DNA of 64,000 nucleotides from Sulfuricurvum sp. 17-40-25 (GTDB taxonomy: Bacteria; Campylobacterota; Campylobacteria; Campylobacterales; Sulfurimonadaceae): assembly GCA_002282015.1 (NCBI GenBank), contig NCIJ01000002.1, forward strand, positions 248,001 through 312,000, in the 5' to 3' direction. Numbering within the stretch: position 1 is the first letter of the stretch; each line of letters starts with the position of its first letter. The position numbers were made by a program, and so were the translations under genes. The notes beneath the pieces were generated by a model. It made no database searches and had not been told where the DNA came from. It was given only the letters and a program-made list of their open reading frames with translations. This document shows positions 55,469 to 63,762 of this stretch, in pieces.

Positions 55469-55625
55469 AATAAATCCTTATGTTTATATCACCATATCTT
55501 GCCTCTAAAAACATCATAAAAATATTAAAAATAAAATTACTTCAAAATAAGTATCCATTGACAAGCTTGCTCGACTAGTGTAGAATACCTGTAACAAACC
55601 ATTAAGTTTGTCAACGGGAGAACCT

Positions 55626-56279
55626 ATGAAAAATGACGTTCGAGAACAGCTAATACATACTATGTTTACCTCCTTGTATCATGAGGGGTATCATGCCTGT
55701 AATCTTATTGACCTACTAAAGCGTGCCGGATCATCAAAAGGTGGCTTATATCACTATTTTGGTTCCAAAAAAGAGCTCGCACTCGAATCAATTAAAACAG
55801 TCCTAGAACCGTTTATCGAGAGTTTTTGGAATAGTGGACTGCAAAAACACACTGACCCTATTGTCGCTTTAGAATCTCTGTTAAAAGACCTTCCACACAC
55901 GATGCTGCTTTCCAAGATTCCTTTCGAAATCCGGTACGGATGTCCGATTAATAATCTTATCCATGAGCTCAGTGCAAATGATGAAGATTTTTTCACTCTA
56001 TTGTCTTCCATTATGGACGCATGGCATAATGCGATAAGCGATGCTTTACAGCGAGGTATCGATGCCAATATCATCCGTGCCGATGTCGATGTGGTACAGC
56101 TTGCTTCTTTTATCATTGCCTCCATCCAAGGCTCACTGTCCATTGCAAAAGGAGATCGGGATGAAGAGACCTATCATTCCAATATTTCTATTTTGATAAC
56201 CTATTTAAATATTTTAAAGATCATTAAAAAAACACCTGTTCCTAAAAAAAGGGTTGTTGAACCTTCTTTGTTTGAATAA
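55626..56279 (+). CDS. TetR family transcriptional regulator
   Basis: A 217-residue protein from the ATG at 55626 (GGGAGAACC before it). The N-terminal helix-turn-helix reads ACNLIDLLKRAGSSKGGLYHYFGSKKELA, shared by TetR/AcrR repressors; the C-terminal ligand domain (residues 60-190) is helical with HTDPIVALESLLKDL. Divergent from pirin/rubredoxin, with a 157-bp gap where it may bind. It could control these genes or the downstream PEBP gene in response to an electrophile or drug. Confidence 0.92.
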   Translation: MKNDVREQLIHTMFTSLYHEGYHACNLIDLLKRAGSSKGGLYHYFGSKKELALESIKTVLEPFIESFWNSGLQKHTDPIVALESLLKDLPHTMLLSKIPFEIRYGCPINNLIHELSANDEDFFTLLSSIMDAWHNAISDALQRGIDANIIRADVDVVQLASFIIASIQGSLSIAKGDRDEETYHSNISILITYLNILKIIKKTPVPKKRVVEPSLFE

Positions 56280-56320
56280 CTAAACGCTACAATTATAGAT
56301 CTATTTTAGAGGAGTTTATT

Positions 56321-56863
56321 ATGCGTTTTACTTCATTTTTTTCAGCCCTGATAGTTTTAGGAGCCGCTTCTTTAAGTGCCGGTGAGTTTACGCTTCACAG
56401 CACAGAATTATCTGGACAATTGACAAAGACACAAGAGTTTTCAGGCTTTGGATGTACTGGAGGCAACATCTCTCCTTCACTCATGTGGCATAACGCACCC
56501 AAAGAGACTAAAAGTTTTGCAATAACCGTCTATGATCCTGATGCCCCAACAGGAAGCGGATGGTGGCACTGGGTAGTGTTCAATATCCCATCGACCGTTA
56601 CGGCTCTTCCCTCAGACTTTGGCAATATTGCAAAAGCACAGACAATCCCTGCAATGCAAAGTATCACCGATTATGGTAAAGCAGGATTCGGGGGAGCATG
56701 TCCTCCGAAGGGAGATAAACCGCATCGCTATATGTTTACCGTACATGCACTGGATGTTGATCATCTCGATCTTGATGCGAAAGCTTCACCTGCACTTGTA
56801 GGCTACATGCTGGGGATGCACTCTTTGGGTAAAGCAACCCTTGTATCGTATTATGGACGATAA
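56321..56863 (+). CDS. YbhB/YbcL family (PEBP-like) periplasmic protein
   Basis: A 180-residue protein with signal peptide SFFSALIVLGAASLSA. Family motifs: GGNISPSLMWHNAPKETKSF, ITVYDPDAPTGSGWWHWVVF and GKAGFGGACPPKGDKPHRYMF. PEBP-fold proteins bind phospholipids or anions; bacterial function is unclear. It has its own RBS (GAGGAG) 41 bp after the TetR gene and may share its promoter. Confidence 0.93.
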   Translation: MRFTSFFSALIVLGAASLSAGEFTLHSTELSGQLTKTQEFSGFGCTGGNISPSLMWHNAPKETKSFAITVYDPDAPTGSGWWHWVVFNIPSTVTALPSDFGNIAKAQTIPAMQSITDYGKAGFGGACPPKGDKPHRYMFTVHALDVDHLDLDAKASPALVGYMLGMHSLGKATLVSYYGR

Positions 56864-56875
56864 ATCATAATCCCT

Positions 56876-57754
56876 TTGGTACAATTAACCGATACTCATC
56901 GCGGCATTCTCTTGATGCTTGCCGCATCGTTTTTATTTGCGCTTACTATGGTGTTCGCCAAACTGCTATCATCTTCTATGGGATCGGTTGAAGTCACTTT
57001 TTGGCGTAATGCCGTGGGTTTGGTCGTCTTAGGTTCCCTGATTTTACGTAAACCCATCCATAATTTAGGCGGGCGTCCCTTTACTCTGATATTTCGCGGT
57101 ATCATAGGAACCATTGCATTACTGACATTTTTTTATACGATTGGAGCTACCTCTCTCTCAAGTGCCATTGTTTATGCGAAGACGGAACCCATTTTCACCG
57201 CATTGCTCGCGTTTTTTTTACTGGGTGAAAAACTAAAAATTCGTGCCTTGTTTTCCATATTCATAGGCTTTGTAGGAGTCGGGATTTTAAGCGGTTTAGA
57301 TTTTGATTATCTGCACATCATGGGGATTCTAACGGGATTTTTATCCGCACTTGCCTATACCAGCGTCCGAAGTCTAAAAGCCTATTATGATGCTCGTACC
57401 GTCGTTTTATCCTTTATGTTTTTTGGGGTCATAATCCCTATTCTTTTAATGATCGGTGCTGAGTTTTACACATCAGATGCTCTTGCCTTCGCCCTTAGCC
57501 CTTTTACGATGCCTGTAGGTATACATTGGCTTTGGATTGCTCTTATGGGACTTGCTGCGGCATACGGACAGCTGTTTATGACCCGTGCCTATTTTTACGC
57601 CAAAGCAGGATTAGTCAGCACTATCAGCTATTCCGTCGTTTTGTTCGCGTCGTTATTTGGTATTATGCTGGGAGATGTATTACCCACTGCGATGATTCTC
57701 ACAGGAGCTGTATTGATCGTATTAAGCGGTATTCTTCTCTCACGAGAAAAATAG
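56876..57754 (+). CDS. EamA/DMT family transporter
   Basis: A 292-residue protein with ten hydrophobic helices in two EamA repeats: LMLAASFLFALTMVFAKLLS and FLSALAYTSVRSLKAYYDA mark each repeat. DMT transporters export amino acids, metabolites or drugs. Start is uncertain: the ORF begins at TTG after the PEBP stop with a weak RBS, and the ATG in LLMLAASF is an alternative. Confidence 0.88.
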   Translation: MVQLTDTHRGILLMLAASFLFALTMVFAKLLSSSMGSVEVTFWRNAVGLVVLGSLILRKPIHNLGGRPFTLIFRGIIGTIALLTFFYTIGATSLSSAIVYAKTEPIFTALLAFFLLGEKLKIRALFSIFIGFVGVGILSGLDFDYLHIMGILTGFLSALAYTSVRSLKAYYDARTVVLSFMFFGVIIPILLMIGAEFYTSDALAFALSPFTMPVGIHWLWIALMGLAAAYGQLFMTRAYFYAKAGLVSTISYSVVLFASLFGIMLGDVLPTAMILTGAVLIVLSGILLSREK

Positions 57755-57756
57755 TC

Positions 57757-58044
57757 TTAGTTTACTTTGATTTTACTTTTTAGAGAGTTACCGATGCTGT
57801 CCCCTAGTCTATCAATAGGCATCCCTTTTCTACTTTGCCAACCGGTTCTATTTTGCTCATCAGCAGTATTGTCTTTTGGCGTTTCTACTGTTTGAACCGG
57901 GACAGCTTGTGCTTCACTCACCACAGGGGTCTCAATCGACGTATTGACTTCAGATGGAACCTCTTTTGGCTGATAATCCCAATAAAACGTTTTATACAAC
58001 ATCGCTACCACTGCCAAAATCATGACATACATAAAAATTCGCAC
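57757..58044 (-). CDS. Single-pass membrane protein with disordered tail
   Basis: A 95-residue protein from a GTG start (GAGGAG 7 bases upstream) with one membrane helix (MYVMILAVVAMLYKTFYW) and an Ser/Pro/Thr/Glu-rich tail. The end (GMPIDRLGDSIGNSLKSKIK) is basic and amphipathic. No family recognised. Convergent with EamA, 2 bp apart. Confidence 0.55.
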   Translation of the reverse strand: MRIFMYVMILAVVAMLYKTFYWDYQPKEVPSEVNTSIETPVVSEAQAVPVQTVETPKDNTADEQNRTGWQSRKGMPIDRLGDSIGNSLKSKIKVN

Positions 58045-58139
58045 GTTTTCTCCTCTATAATCTTAAAACTTGATTCATTATGTCATAAATATGTATCATT
58101 TATTTCTTATACATAGCAACTTAATGATACACTTTCATT

Positions 58140-58589
58140 ATGAAAAAGAATAATACTCACTTTTGGGAAACGAAACAACTGCATGAGCTTTCCCATGATG
58201 AATGGGAAGCTTTGTGTGATGGGTGTGGATTATGCTGTTTACACAAACTTCAAGACGAAGAGGATGATAATGCTCCCGTCTTGATGACCCGTGTTGTCTG
58301 TCACTGCTATGACATCGATGCAGGTCAATGCAGTGATTATGCTAACCGCCACATCAAAGTACCTGGGTGTACTGCGTTAACCGTAAGCCGTGCTGCACAG
58401 TTTGATTGGCTTCCGCAAACCTGTGCCTATCGTTTGCGTCATCATAATCTTCCATTACCTTCATGGCATCCGCTTATAACCGGACTAAAAGAGAGTGTAA
58501 GACCACATGGTATACATGCCCTAAACCCTGTGATAGAAACTGAAAATATTGATTTGGAAGATTATCTAATCGAAATGAAATCTAATTGA
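58140..58589 (+). CDS. YcgN/UPF0260 cysteine-cluster protein
   Basis: A 149-residue protein of the YcgN family: WEALCDGCGLCCLHKLQDEE near the N-terminus, CHCYDIDAGQCSDY, then PGCTAL, LPQTCAYR. The cysteine spacing fits the metal-binding YkgJ group. It is probably cytoplasmic with an iron-sulfur or zinc site; function unknown. Confidence 0.9.
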   Translation: MKKNNTHFWETKQLHELSHDEWEALCDGCGLCCLHKLQDEEDDNAPVLMTRVVCHCYDIDAGQCSDYANRHIKVPGCTALTVSRAAQFDWLPQTCAYRLRHHNLPLPSWHPLITGLKESVRPHGIHALNPVIETENIDLEDYLIEMKSN

Positions 58590-58608
58590 GCGGTATAATA
58601 ATCTTCGT

Positions 58609-58983
58609 ATGAAAAAAGAGCTCCCCTATTTTGACCGCTGTTTTATAGAAATGAAAGAGATGTTTAATCTCCCAGATGACATTTTCTTTGAGCTCAATGA
58701 TGCATTTTTCGATATTGCATTCCAACAAATTGAGTTACTGCGAACTGCCTTATTGCAAAAAGACATGGAACAACTGATTTTACACTCACATACGCTCAAG
58801 GGAAGCTCTGCATCCTTACGTCATCTAACCATTAGTAATCTATCTTCTGAAATTGAAGATCATGCTAAAGCCAATGAACCATTTGACTACGCGACAGCTA
58901 TCTATACTCTTTCACAAAACCTTGCCACACTCAGAAGCCAATACATGAATTGGAAGCCGCATCGTCAATCGACTCACCCCTAA
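58609..58983 (+). CDS. Hpt-domain phosphotransfer protein
   Basis: A 124-residue four-helix protein with the histidine phosphotransfer motif HSHTLKGSSASL; the phospho-His is the second His of that motif. A standalone Hpt shuttles phosphate between receiver domains. The gene lies 19 bp after the YcgN gene. The degenerate GGDEF gene and the REC-REC-GGDEF gene at 47.9 kb are possible partners, by inference only. Confidence 0.9.
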   Translation: MKKELPYFDRCFIEMKEMFNLPDDIFFELNDAFFDIAFQQIELLRTALLQKDMEQLILHSHTLKGSSASLRHLTISNLSSEIEDHAKANEPFDYATAIYTLSQNLATLRSQYMNWKPHRQSTHP

Positions 58984-58992
58984 GTCCTTATA

Positions 58993-59271
58993 ATGACTAT
59001 AGTAGAAACTCCCTATACTTTGTATCTTCTACGATGTAGCGATGGAACACTCTATACCGGTATCACATCTGATTTGAAACGACGACTCCACGAACACAAT
59101 ACCTCTGATAAAGGGGCAAAGTACACTAAAAGCAGACGTCCGTGCGCACTAGTATACTGTGAGCAATTAGAAAGTAAAAGTGCCGCATTAAAACGTGAAA
59201 TAACCATCAAAAAACTGCCAAAAGCTAAAAAAGAGACCTTGTTCTTGGATTCCATGTGCAATATGTTATGA
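58993..59271 (+). CDS. GIY-YIG nuclease-superfamily protein (UPF0213 type)
   Basis: A 92-residue GIY-YIG protein: TLYLLRCSDGTLYTGITSDL is the GIY-YIG core with Arg in DLKRRLHEHN, then GAKYTKSRRPCALVY and the C-terminal ALKREITIKKLPKAKKE. This is the UPF0213/YhbQ family. Its role, maybe in DNA repair, is not known. It follows the Hpt gene by 9 bp. Confidence 0.92.
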   Translation: MTIVETPYTLYLLRCSDGTLYTGITSDLKRRLHEHNTSDKGAKYTKSRRPCALVYCEQLESKSAALKREITIKKLPKAKKETLFLDSMCNML

Positions 59272-59300
59272 TTACACCATATACGTATAGGGAGCTTTAA

Positions 59301-60182
59301 ATGAGCCTTTCGTCAGACACTATAATCTCTGAAATTGAAAATAATGAGTGGAGCCGACTTTTTATCTCTGCTATCAATACCCAAAAAGACCTAGTTGTCT
59401 TGATGTATAAAAATAACCCTATTCTTTTTAACAAAGCCTTTCAAAGTTTTGCCGGTATATCCTCTGTAAAAGAGTTTTTACGTGAATTTGGTCCTTTACA
59501 TGACCGGTTTGTTCCTCATAATTCTTATTTTCACAGTGGTAAAACAAACAGCCCTGATGAGTGGACAATAGCGTTGATGGCATTACCTGAACACGATAGG
59601 ATTGTGAGTATGTTTAATGCACGTACTGAACCTTATGCATTTGCTGTACATGTTGACAACTGTGTGCCTGATTATGAGATCATTACCTTTACCGATATCT
59701 CCCAAGACTTTATCAAACGTATCATGATTGAAAATGAAGCTAATCTTGACAAAGAAAGCGGGGCTTATGATAAAGAGTACTTTATCCATACCTCAAAAAG
59801 CTTTAATGATGCCGCAGAGTTTAATGAGAAATTCATCGGAATAACCATGATCGAGCTAATGTCTGCAGACGATGAAGCGGAAAAGTTTTTACGTGATTTT
59901 ACCTCGAGTATCAAAAGCAATATCCGTCAAAGCGATATGCTCGTACGATGGGATAAAAAGACGTTTCTCCTCGCATATCTGGCAAGTACGGCAGGGGATG
60001 TCATAGCCTTTAGCCAAAAACTACTATTGGTTATGCGACAAGAACCCTTTGAACGCCTCAATACGATCAGTATGCGTATGGGAGCAACGGTACAAAATGA
60101 CAAAGAAGAAATAACCGCTATTATCAAGCGTGCGCAAACCGCTCTGGAACAATCCACTAACTTGCAAGTTACTCTGCTCTAG
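59301..60182 (+). CDS. Degenerate GGDEF protein with intact inhibitory site
   Basis: A 293-residue cytoplasmic protein. The N-terminal ~140 residues look like a PAS-type sensor fold (VLMYKNNPILFNKAFQSFAG). The C-terminal half has the shape of a GGDEF domain, but the catalytic loop reads RWDKKTFLLAY instead of RWGGDEF, so no cyclase activity is expected. The R-x-x-D inhibitory site (RQSD, five residues before) is preserved. The protein could bind cyclic di-GMP there and act as an effector. Confidence 0.75.
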   Translation: MSLSSDTIISEIENNEWSRLFISAINTQKDLVVLMYKNNPILFNKAFQSFAGISSVKEFLREFGPLHDRFVPHNSYFHSGKTNSPDEWTIALMALPEHDRIVSMFNARTEPYAFAVHVDNCVPDYEIITFTDISQDFIKRIMIENEANLDKESGAYDKEYFIHTSKSFNDAAEFNEKFIGITMIELMSADDEAEKFLRDFTSSIKSNIRQSDMLVRWDKKTFLLAYLASTAGDVIAFSQKLLLVMRQEPFERLNTISMRMGATVQNDKEEITAIIKRAQTALEQSTNLQVTLL

Positions 60183-60187
60183 CAATA

Positions 60188-61015
60188 TTACCCTAGAAGT
60201 TCAGTGATACTTTGTATCTCTGCAGTGGTAAGCTCAAATTCAAAAATTTTCAAATCTTGAGTCATATGTTCATGAGACGTTGAACCTATCAAAGGGACAA
60301 TTCTCACATGATTCAAGTAACGATACAAAATTTGAGCAGGTGTTTTACTGTAATGTACAGCCATATTTCTCACAATTTCACTTCCCAAAAGATGCGGATT
60401 AGCGGTCAGACTCCAAAAACTTTGATACGTGATACCATGATCATTACACCATTGGCGTAACGGTATATCATAGCCGCTTTCACTGTAGAAACGATTTTGA
60501 ACGACAGAGGGTTTAACGTCGGCATCTTGATAAAGGCGTTTTAACAGCTCCAGATCATAGCAGTTGCTAATCCCAATCGCGCGAGCACCACCATCGTTAT
60601 AAATCTTTTCCATGGCTACCCATACCGTACGAAGATTTTCGTACGGAAAAAGTGGCGAATGAAGTACCAAAGAGTCTACATACTCTGTACCGAGGTTACG
60701 CTTGGAGACTTCAAAAGAGTGTGCTACTTGAGCGTCCAAGGATACATTTGGATCATACGGTACACGTTGTGGGTCTTGGCCTGAGAGTGGTGTAAACTTG
60801 GTCTGAACAAACAATTCTTCTCTCATAACCCCATGCGCACCAAGACGTTTTATCGCTTCGCCCACCTGTGGCTCATTATAGTGTTTTGGCTGGCAAGCAG
60901 TATCAATACCTCGAAATCCGCTCAAAACAGCCTGAACGACTAAATCAGCAGTATGCTCTTTTTTCCATGCAGTTCCGTAAAGTAACGAAGGCATTTTTAC
61001 ATTTTGATTATTCAT
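60188..61015 (-). CDS. Aldo/keto reductase
   Basis: A 275-residue AKR from the ATG at 61015, whose stop-overlap ATGA with the upstream gene suggests coupled translation. The catalytic tetrad is present: Asp in GFRGIDTAC, Tyr in KHYNEPQVG, Lys in FVQTKFTP and His in LVLHSPLFP. NADPH-binding VRIVPLIGSTSHEHM lies near the end. Substrate unknown; a generic carbonyl reductase. Confidence 0.93.
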   Translation of the reverse strand: MNNQNVKMPSLLYGTAWKKEHTADLVVQAVLSGFRGIDTACQPKHYNEPQVGEAIKRLGAHGVMREELFVQTKFTPLSGQDPQRVPYDPNVSLDAQVAHSFEVSKRNLGTEYVDSLVLHSPLFPYENLRTVWVAMEKIYNDGGARAIGISNCYDLELLKRLYQDADVKPSVVQNRFYSESGYDIPLRQWCNDHGITYQSFWSLTANPHLLGSEIVRNMAVHYSKTPAQILYRYLNHVRIVPLIGSTSHEHMTQDLKIFEFELTTAEIQSITELLG

Positions 61016-61620
61016 TGTTGTACACACCTCACTAATCTCGAATCATTTTTAAACTTTATTAAAATACGTCTCACTCGATCTTGCCATAAAGTCCCAAAAA
61101 GCTCTCTGTCATCCGAATCCGCACTGCCCGAAGCAATCCGTACAAGCAACTCGCCCATACGTTCATCAGCAGCAACAAAAGAGGGATCATAACTAAGCTC
61201 TGCACGTGCACCCGTATCAACACGTTCGAGTACCATATCGGCTTTCATATCTGCTACAAAAAAGAGTAAATCGCGTCGATCAAAATGTCCCCCTAAACCG
61301 TGAAAACCACCTATTGTCGTAGCTCCCGTAATCATCGAGGCAACATTGGAAATAACGCCGACTACACCCTCACCCAATGTCCCTTTTACAAAGACTTTAA
61401 TTTCACCTCGTATGGGGGTATCATCACCATAAAGAGCATTAAGCCCTTTTTCCAGCATCAAATAAGCACCTGCAACCGTAGGACATGCATGACCTGCTAG
61501 TTTAACCACATCGGTATAAGTGTATTCTATCATTCCCTTATCCACAGCACCTAATACTTCAGCCAAGCGATCACGCATGATAATTGGGGTAACATCATTA
61601 AAAAAAGTAGGGGTTATCAT
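61012..61620 (-). CDS. FmdE-family protein
   Basis: A 202-residue protein. GHACPTVAGAYLMLEKGL and VIGGFHGLGGHF-like segments resemble FmdE (formylmethanofuran dehydrogenase-associated) proteins, found widely in bacteria without methanogenesis. Function unclear; it may bind a metal (HACP...). It overlaps the aldo/keto reductase gene by 4 bp, hence one transcript. No other methanofuran genes are seen. Confidence 0.8.
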   Translation of the reverse strand: MITPTFFNDVTPIIMRDRLAEVLGAVDKGMIEYTYTDVVKLAGHACPTVAGAYLMLEKGLNALYGDDTPIRGEIKVFVKGTLGEGVVGVISNVASMITGATTIGGFHGLGGHFDRRDLLFFVADMKADMVLERVDTGARAELSYDPSFVAADERMGELLVRIASGSADSDDRELFGTLWQDRVRRILIKFKNDSRLVRCVQQ

Positions 61621-61746
61621 CGATTTAGTATCTCCATAAAAAAAGCATTATAGTCTCATTAACTGCTTTAAAGATTAATAAAATGGGACATACTTCAATC
61701 TTCTCTTTATTCTAAAACAAGTACAATAAATAAAACGGGAGCCCTC

Positions 61747-61890
61747 ATGAGTGAAGCAGAAAAACTAACGGTCTATCTGGAAAAATTAAAAACACTTGCT
61801 TTTGAAAATCTCCAAGAGAAAAATACAACCGCTATAGATGCATTAAAAGAAGCCCTCAATTATATTGAGGGTGAGATGATAGGATATTAA
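61747..61890 (+). CDS. 47-residue small protein, copy 2
   Basis: Same length as the gene at 21004-21147. It begins MSEAEKLTVYLEKLKTLAFE and ends ALNYIEGEMIGY. Differences between copies fall in the middle and are mostly conservative. AGCCCTC precedes the ATG, not a strong RBS; GGGAG lies 6 bases before that. It stands alone between divergent promoters and a convergent membrane protein gene. No known family; two copies suggest different expression of the same activity. Confidence 0.72.
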   Translation: MSEAEKLTVYLEKLKTLAFENLQEKNTTAIDALKEALNYIEGEMIGY

Positions 61891-61917
61891 ACACGACTTT
61901 TATTCAACTTTGTCGTT

Positions 61918-62790
61918 TTACTCCTCTTCTATTTCTGCTTCATGAGTGGTTTTTATACTTTGTTTAAAATAGGCCAAACCAACAAACATAATCGTTGTCC
62001 CCAAAAGAAGATAAAACGCAGAGATCATATTTCTATAATCATCCAAAACAATTTTAAAAACAACCATCAGTGTCTCAATGGAGAGTGCTATGATGATGGA
62101 TATCAAAAATTTTCCCAGCATCTTAAACTCGCGGTCTTCCTCTTTGTGAAAAGATTTAAATAGCACCTCATGCTCCATGATCTGACGTGATAGGTCAAAC
62201 ATAGCCAGACCGATAGTAACCGCAACGATAGAATTAAATACATCATGTAAGAAATCATTTACAGAGAGGGAGAGGAGAACAGAAATCAAAATATAGGCTC
62301 CATACCCAATAAGCGTGAATGCTACCAATCCTAGTACACTAGAACCAAAGATATAGACAGATTTGATGACTTTTTCATGAAAACTATTGTACTCGATAAG
62401 TCTAAGTTCCTCGAGAAGATACATCATGTTTATGTCCATGACATAGTAGATATCCCCAACTCTATAAACAACAGATATACTTGGTTTTCCAGAGGTTTGG
62501 TGGATGTATGGACTTGAGATGAAAACATCATTATGTTTGAGATTGATATTACTAAAGTACTGACTTTTGTCACTTCCAAGACTGTCGTTAGTCACTTTGT
62601 GCCTATGAATGGAGGGGCTATTTTGTTTATACTCACTGTCTACACTGTAAATCATATCGATATATCTATGTTTTTTGAAAATACTCCGAGACTCTTTTAA
62701 AAAGTCTTTAGGCAGAGAGCTGACCATTCCTCTTATGTGACCTACGATATGTTTTTGATCTTTTTTATAAATCTGTATAATTTTTTTCAT
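61918..62790 (-). CDS. Membrane protein with a Cache/PDC-like sensor domain
   Basis: A 290-residue protein. Residues 1-135 resemble a PDC/Cache sensor (FISSPYIHQTSGKPSISVVY, VGDIYYVMDI), usually periplasmic. Here no N-terminal membrane helix precedes it, so the domain may face the cytoplasm or the N-terminus may be atypical. Residues 140-275 carry four hydrophobic helices (IFGSSVLGLVAFTLIGYGAY, LLLGTTIMFVGLAYF). No output domain is present. Function unknown; perhaps a sensor subunit. Confidence 0.7.
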   Translation of the reverse strand: MKKIIQIYKKDQKHIVGHIRGMVSSLPKDFLKESRSIFKKHRYIDMIYSVDSEYKQNSPSIHRHKVTNDSLGSDKSQYFSNINLKHNDVFISSPYIHQTSGKPSISVVYRVGDIYYVMDINMMYLLEELRLIEYNSFHEKVIKSVYIFGSSVLGLVAFTLIGYGAYILISVLLSLSVNDFLHDVFNSIVAVTIGLAMFDLSRQIMEHEVLFKSFHKEEDREFKMLGKFLISIIIALSIETLMVVFKIVLDDYRNMISAFYLLLGTTIMFVGLAYFKQSIKTTHEAEIEEE

Positions 62791-62885
62791 CTTAGTCCCT
62801 AAAATATGTAATCAATATTACTTTGTATAATACCACATATTGTAATTAATCTTGATAGAGTAAACTTACCCTAGTTACTCTTTTA

Positions 62886-62911
62886 CGTTATTCCTAAACA
62901 AGGAAATAACG
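62886..62911. promoter_or_regulatory. Inverted repeat upstream of the MNT/HEPN pair
   Basis: CGTTATTCC and GGAAATAACG form near-perfect arms around 7 bases (one base bulged). It lies about 35 bp before the -10 of the MNT gene and could be the operator for autoregulation, as seen for many toxin-antitoxin pairs. Confidence 0.35.
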
Positions 62912-62942
62912 AAATATTGCCCATATTATTGATGAATCATAG

Positions 62943-62948
62943 TATAAT
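62943..62948 (+). promoter_or_regulatory. -10 element for a leaderless MNT transcript
   Basis: TATAAT ends 7 bases before the ATG at 62956, so transcription would begin at or next to the start codon. No Shine-Dalgarno lies before the ATG, which fits a leaderless mRNA. Confidence 0.45.
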
Positions 62949-62955
62949 CATTGGT

Positions 62956-63270
62956 ATGAAACCGACAAAAGAACATATCTTAAAGTACCTTTGCGAACTA
63001 AAATCTGAGCTGAGAGAAGCTGGCATTACTCAGTTAGGATTATTTGGAAGCTACGCACGTGGTGATCAAACCCTCTACAGCGATATAGACATAGCCATTA
63101 AAAAAGAAGAAGACTACCTGAAACATCGCAATGCCTATGCCTATTTCGAAGACGTAGCAAAAATCAAACACCTATTATTTGAAAAATTTCGTCGCAGCAG
63201 TGATGTATTTGATTTGGATAGCAGCTCCAGCATGAAAGACTCTATTATCAGGGATATCATCTATGTATAG
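62956..63270 (+). CDS. MNT-type minimal nucleotidyltransferase (antitoxin)
   Basis: A 104-residue protein from the ATG at 62956, chosen because the upstream in-frame codons overlap the promoter. The nucleotidyltransferase core is LGLFGSYARGDQTLYSDIDIAI (G-S-x10-D-x-D). MNT proteins partner HEPN proteins as toxin-antitoxin pairs in which the MNT enzyme AMPylates and silences the HEPN toxin. It overlaps the HEPN gene by 8 bp, confirming the pair. Confidence 0.9.
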   Translation: MKPTKEHILKYLCELKSELREAGITQLGLFGSYARGDQTLYSDIDIAIKKEEDYLKHRNAYAYFEDVAKIKHLLFEKFRRSSDVFDLDSSSSMKDSIIRDIIYV

Positions 63271-63622
63271 CCAAAGAGCGTTAGAACGTATTCAAGTGAT
63301 TGCCAAAAAAATTGGTTTTATTGAAAATATTATCCGCGCTCGCGGTTCTATCATCAATGCACTCGAAGATGAGGAAAACTCACGTGCCTCTATTATGATG
63401 CATCTGACCTCCATTGCCGAGCAATTTGATAAACTATTGCACGCAGGTGAACTTGAAATACTCACAAACTTTGAGAAACAAGATATCAAAGGAAGCTATG
63501 AGCTTCGTAATTTCATCGCGCATGACTATGAAGGAATTGATCTTTATATTGTTGAAAATGTTATCGAAGAACGGTTACCTATCATAGCCCAAGCAGTCAA
63601 AAAACTACTGGACGAAAAGTAG
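63263..63622 (+). CDS. HEPN (DUF86) toxin of the MNT/HEPN module
   Basis: A 119-residue helical protein of the HEPN/DUF86 group. The RNase motif R-x4-6-H is visible as RNFIAHDYEGID, where AMPylation usually targets the nearby Tyr. The N-terminal part is helical with TSIAEQFDKLLH. It overlaps the antitoxin gene by 8 bp and ends directly against the remnant of a RelE-like gene. Confidence 0.88.
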   Translation: MYSQRALERIQVIAKKIGFIENIIRARGSIINALEDEENSRASIMMHLTSIAEQFDKLLHAGELEILTNFEKQDIKGSYELRNFIAHDYEGIDLYIVENVIEERLPIIAQAVKKLLDEK

Positions 63623-63631
63623 CCTGTCCCC

Positions 63632-63762
63632 TTTATCTTTTTGATATTAGAAACGTCAGGGAAATTTTTGAGGGAAATGATTTTTTCGTGAAGTTTACTT
63701 TTTAAAGGTTCGTTTATTTTTTGAAAATCTTTGATCGCGCTTTTGCGTATCTCAATGAGCAT
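63632..63762 (-). pseudogene. Truncated RelE/ParE-type toxin gene
   Basis: On the minus strand from the ATG at 63762 the sequence begins MLIEIRKSAIKDFQKINEPL and continues to NIKKIKG, the first half of RelE/ParE-family toxins. The frame then runs into the reverse complement of the HEPN gene end, without the conserved core and C-terminal Arg/Tyr strands. About 43 residues remain of the usual 85-95. The toxin is therefore broken, probably when the MNT/HEPN module arrived or by a deletion. Confidence 0.7.

Noticed and set aside
61012-61620. FmdE-like gene as a sign of methanofuran metabolism
   Set aside because: No other genes of that pathway are present, and FmdE-like proteins are common in bacteria without it.
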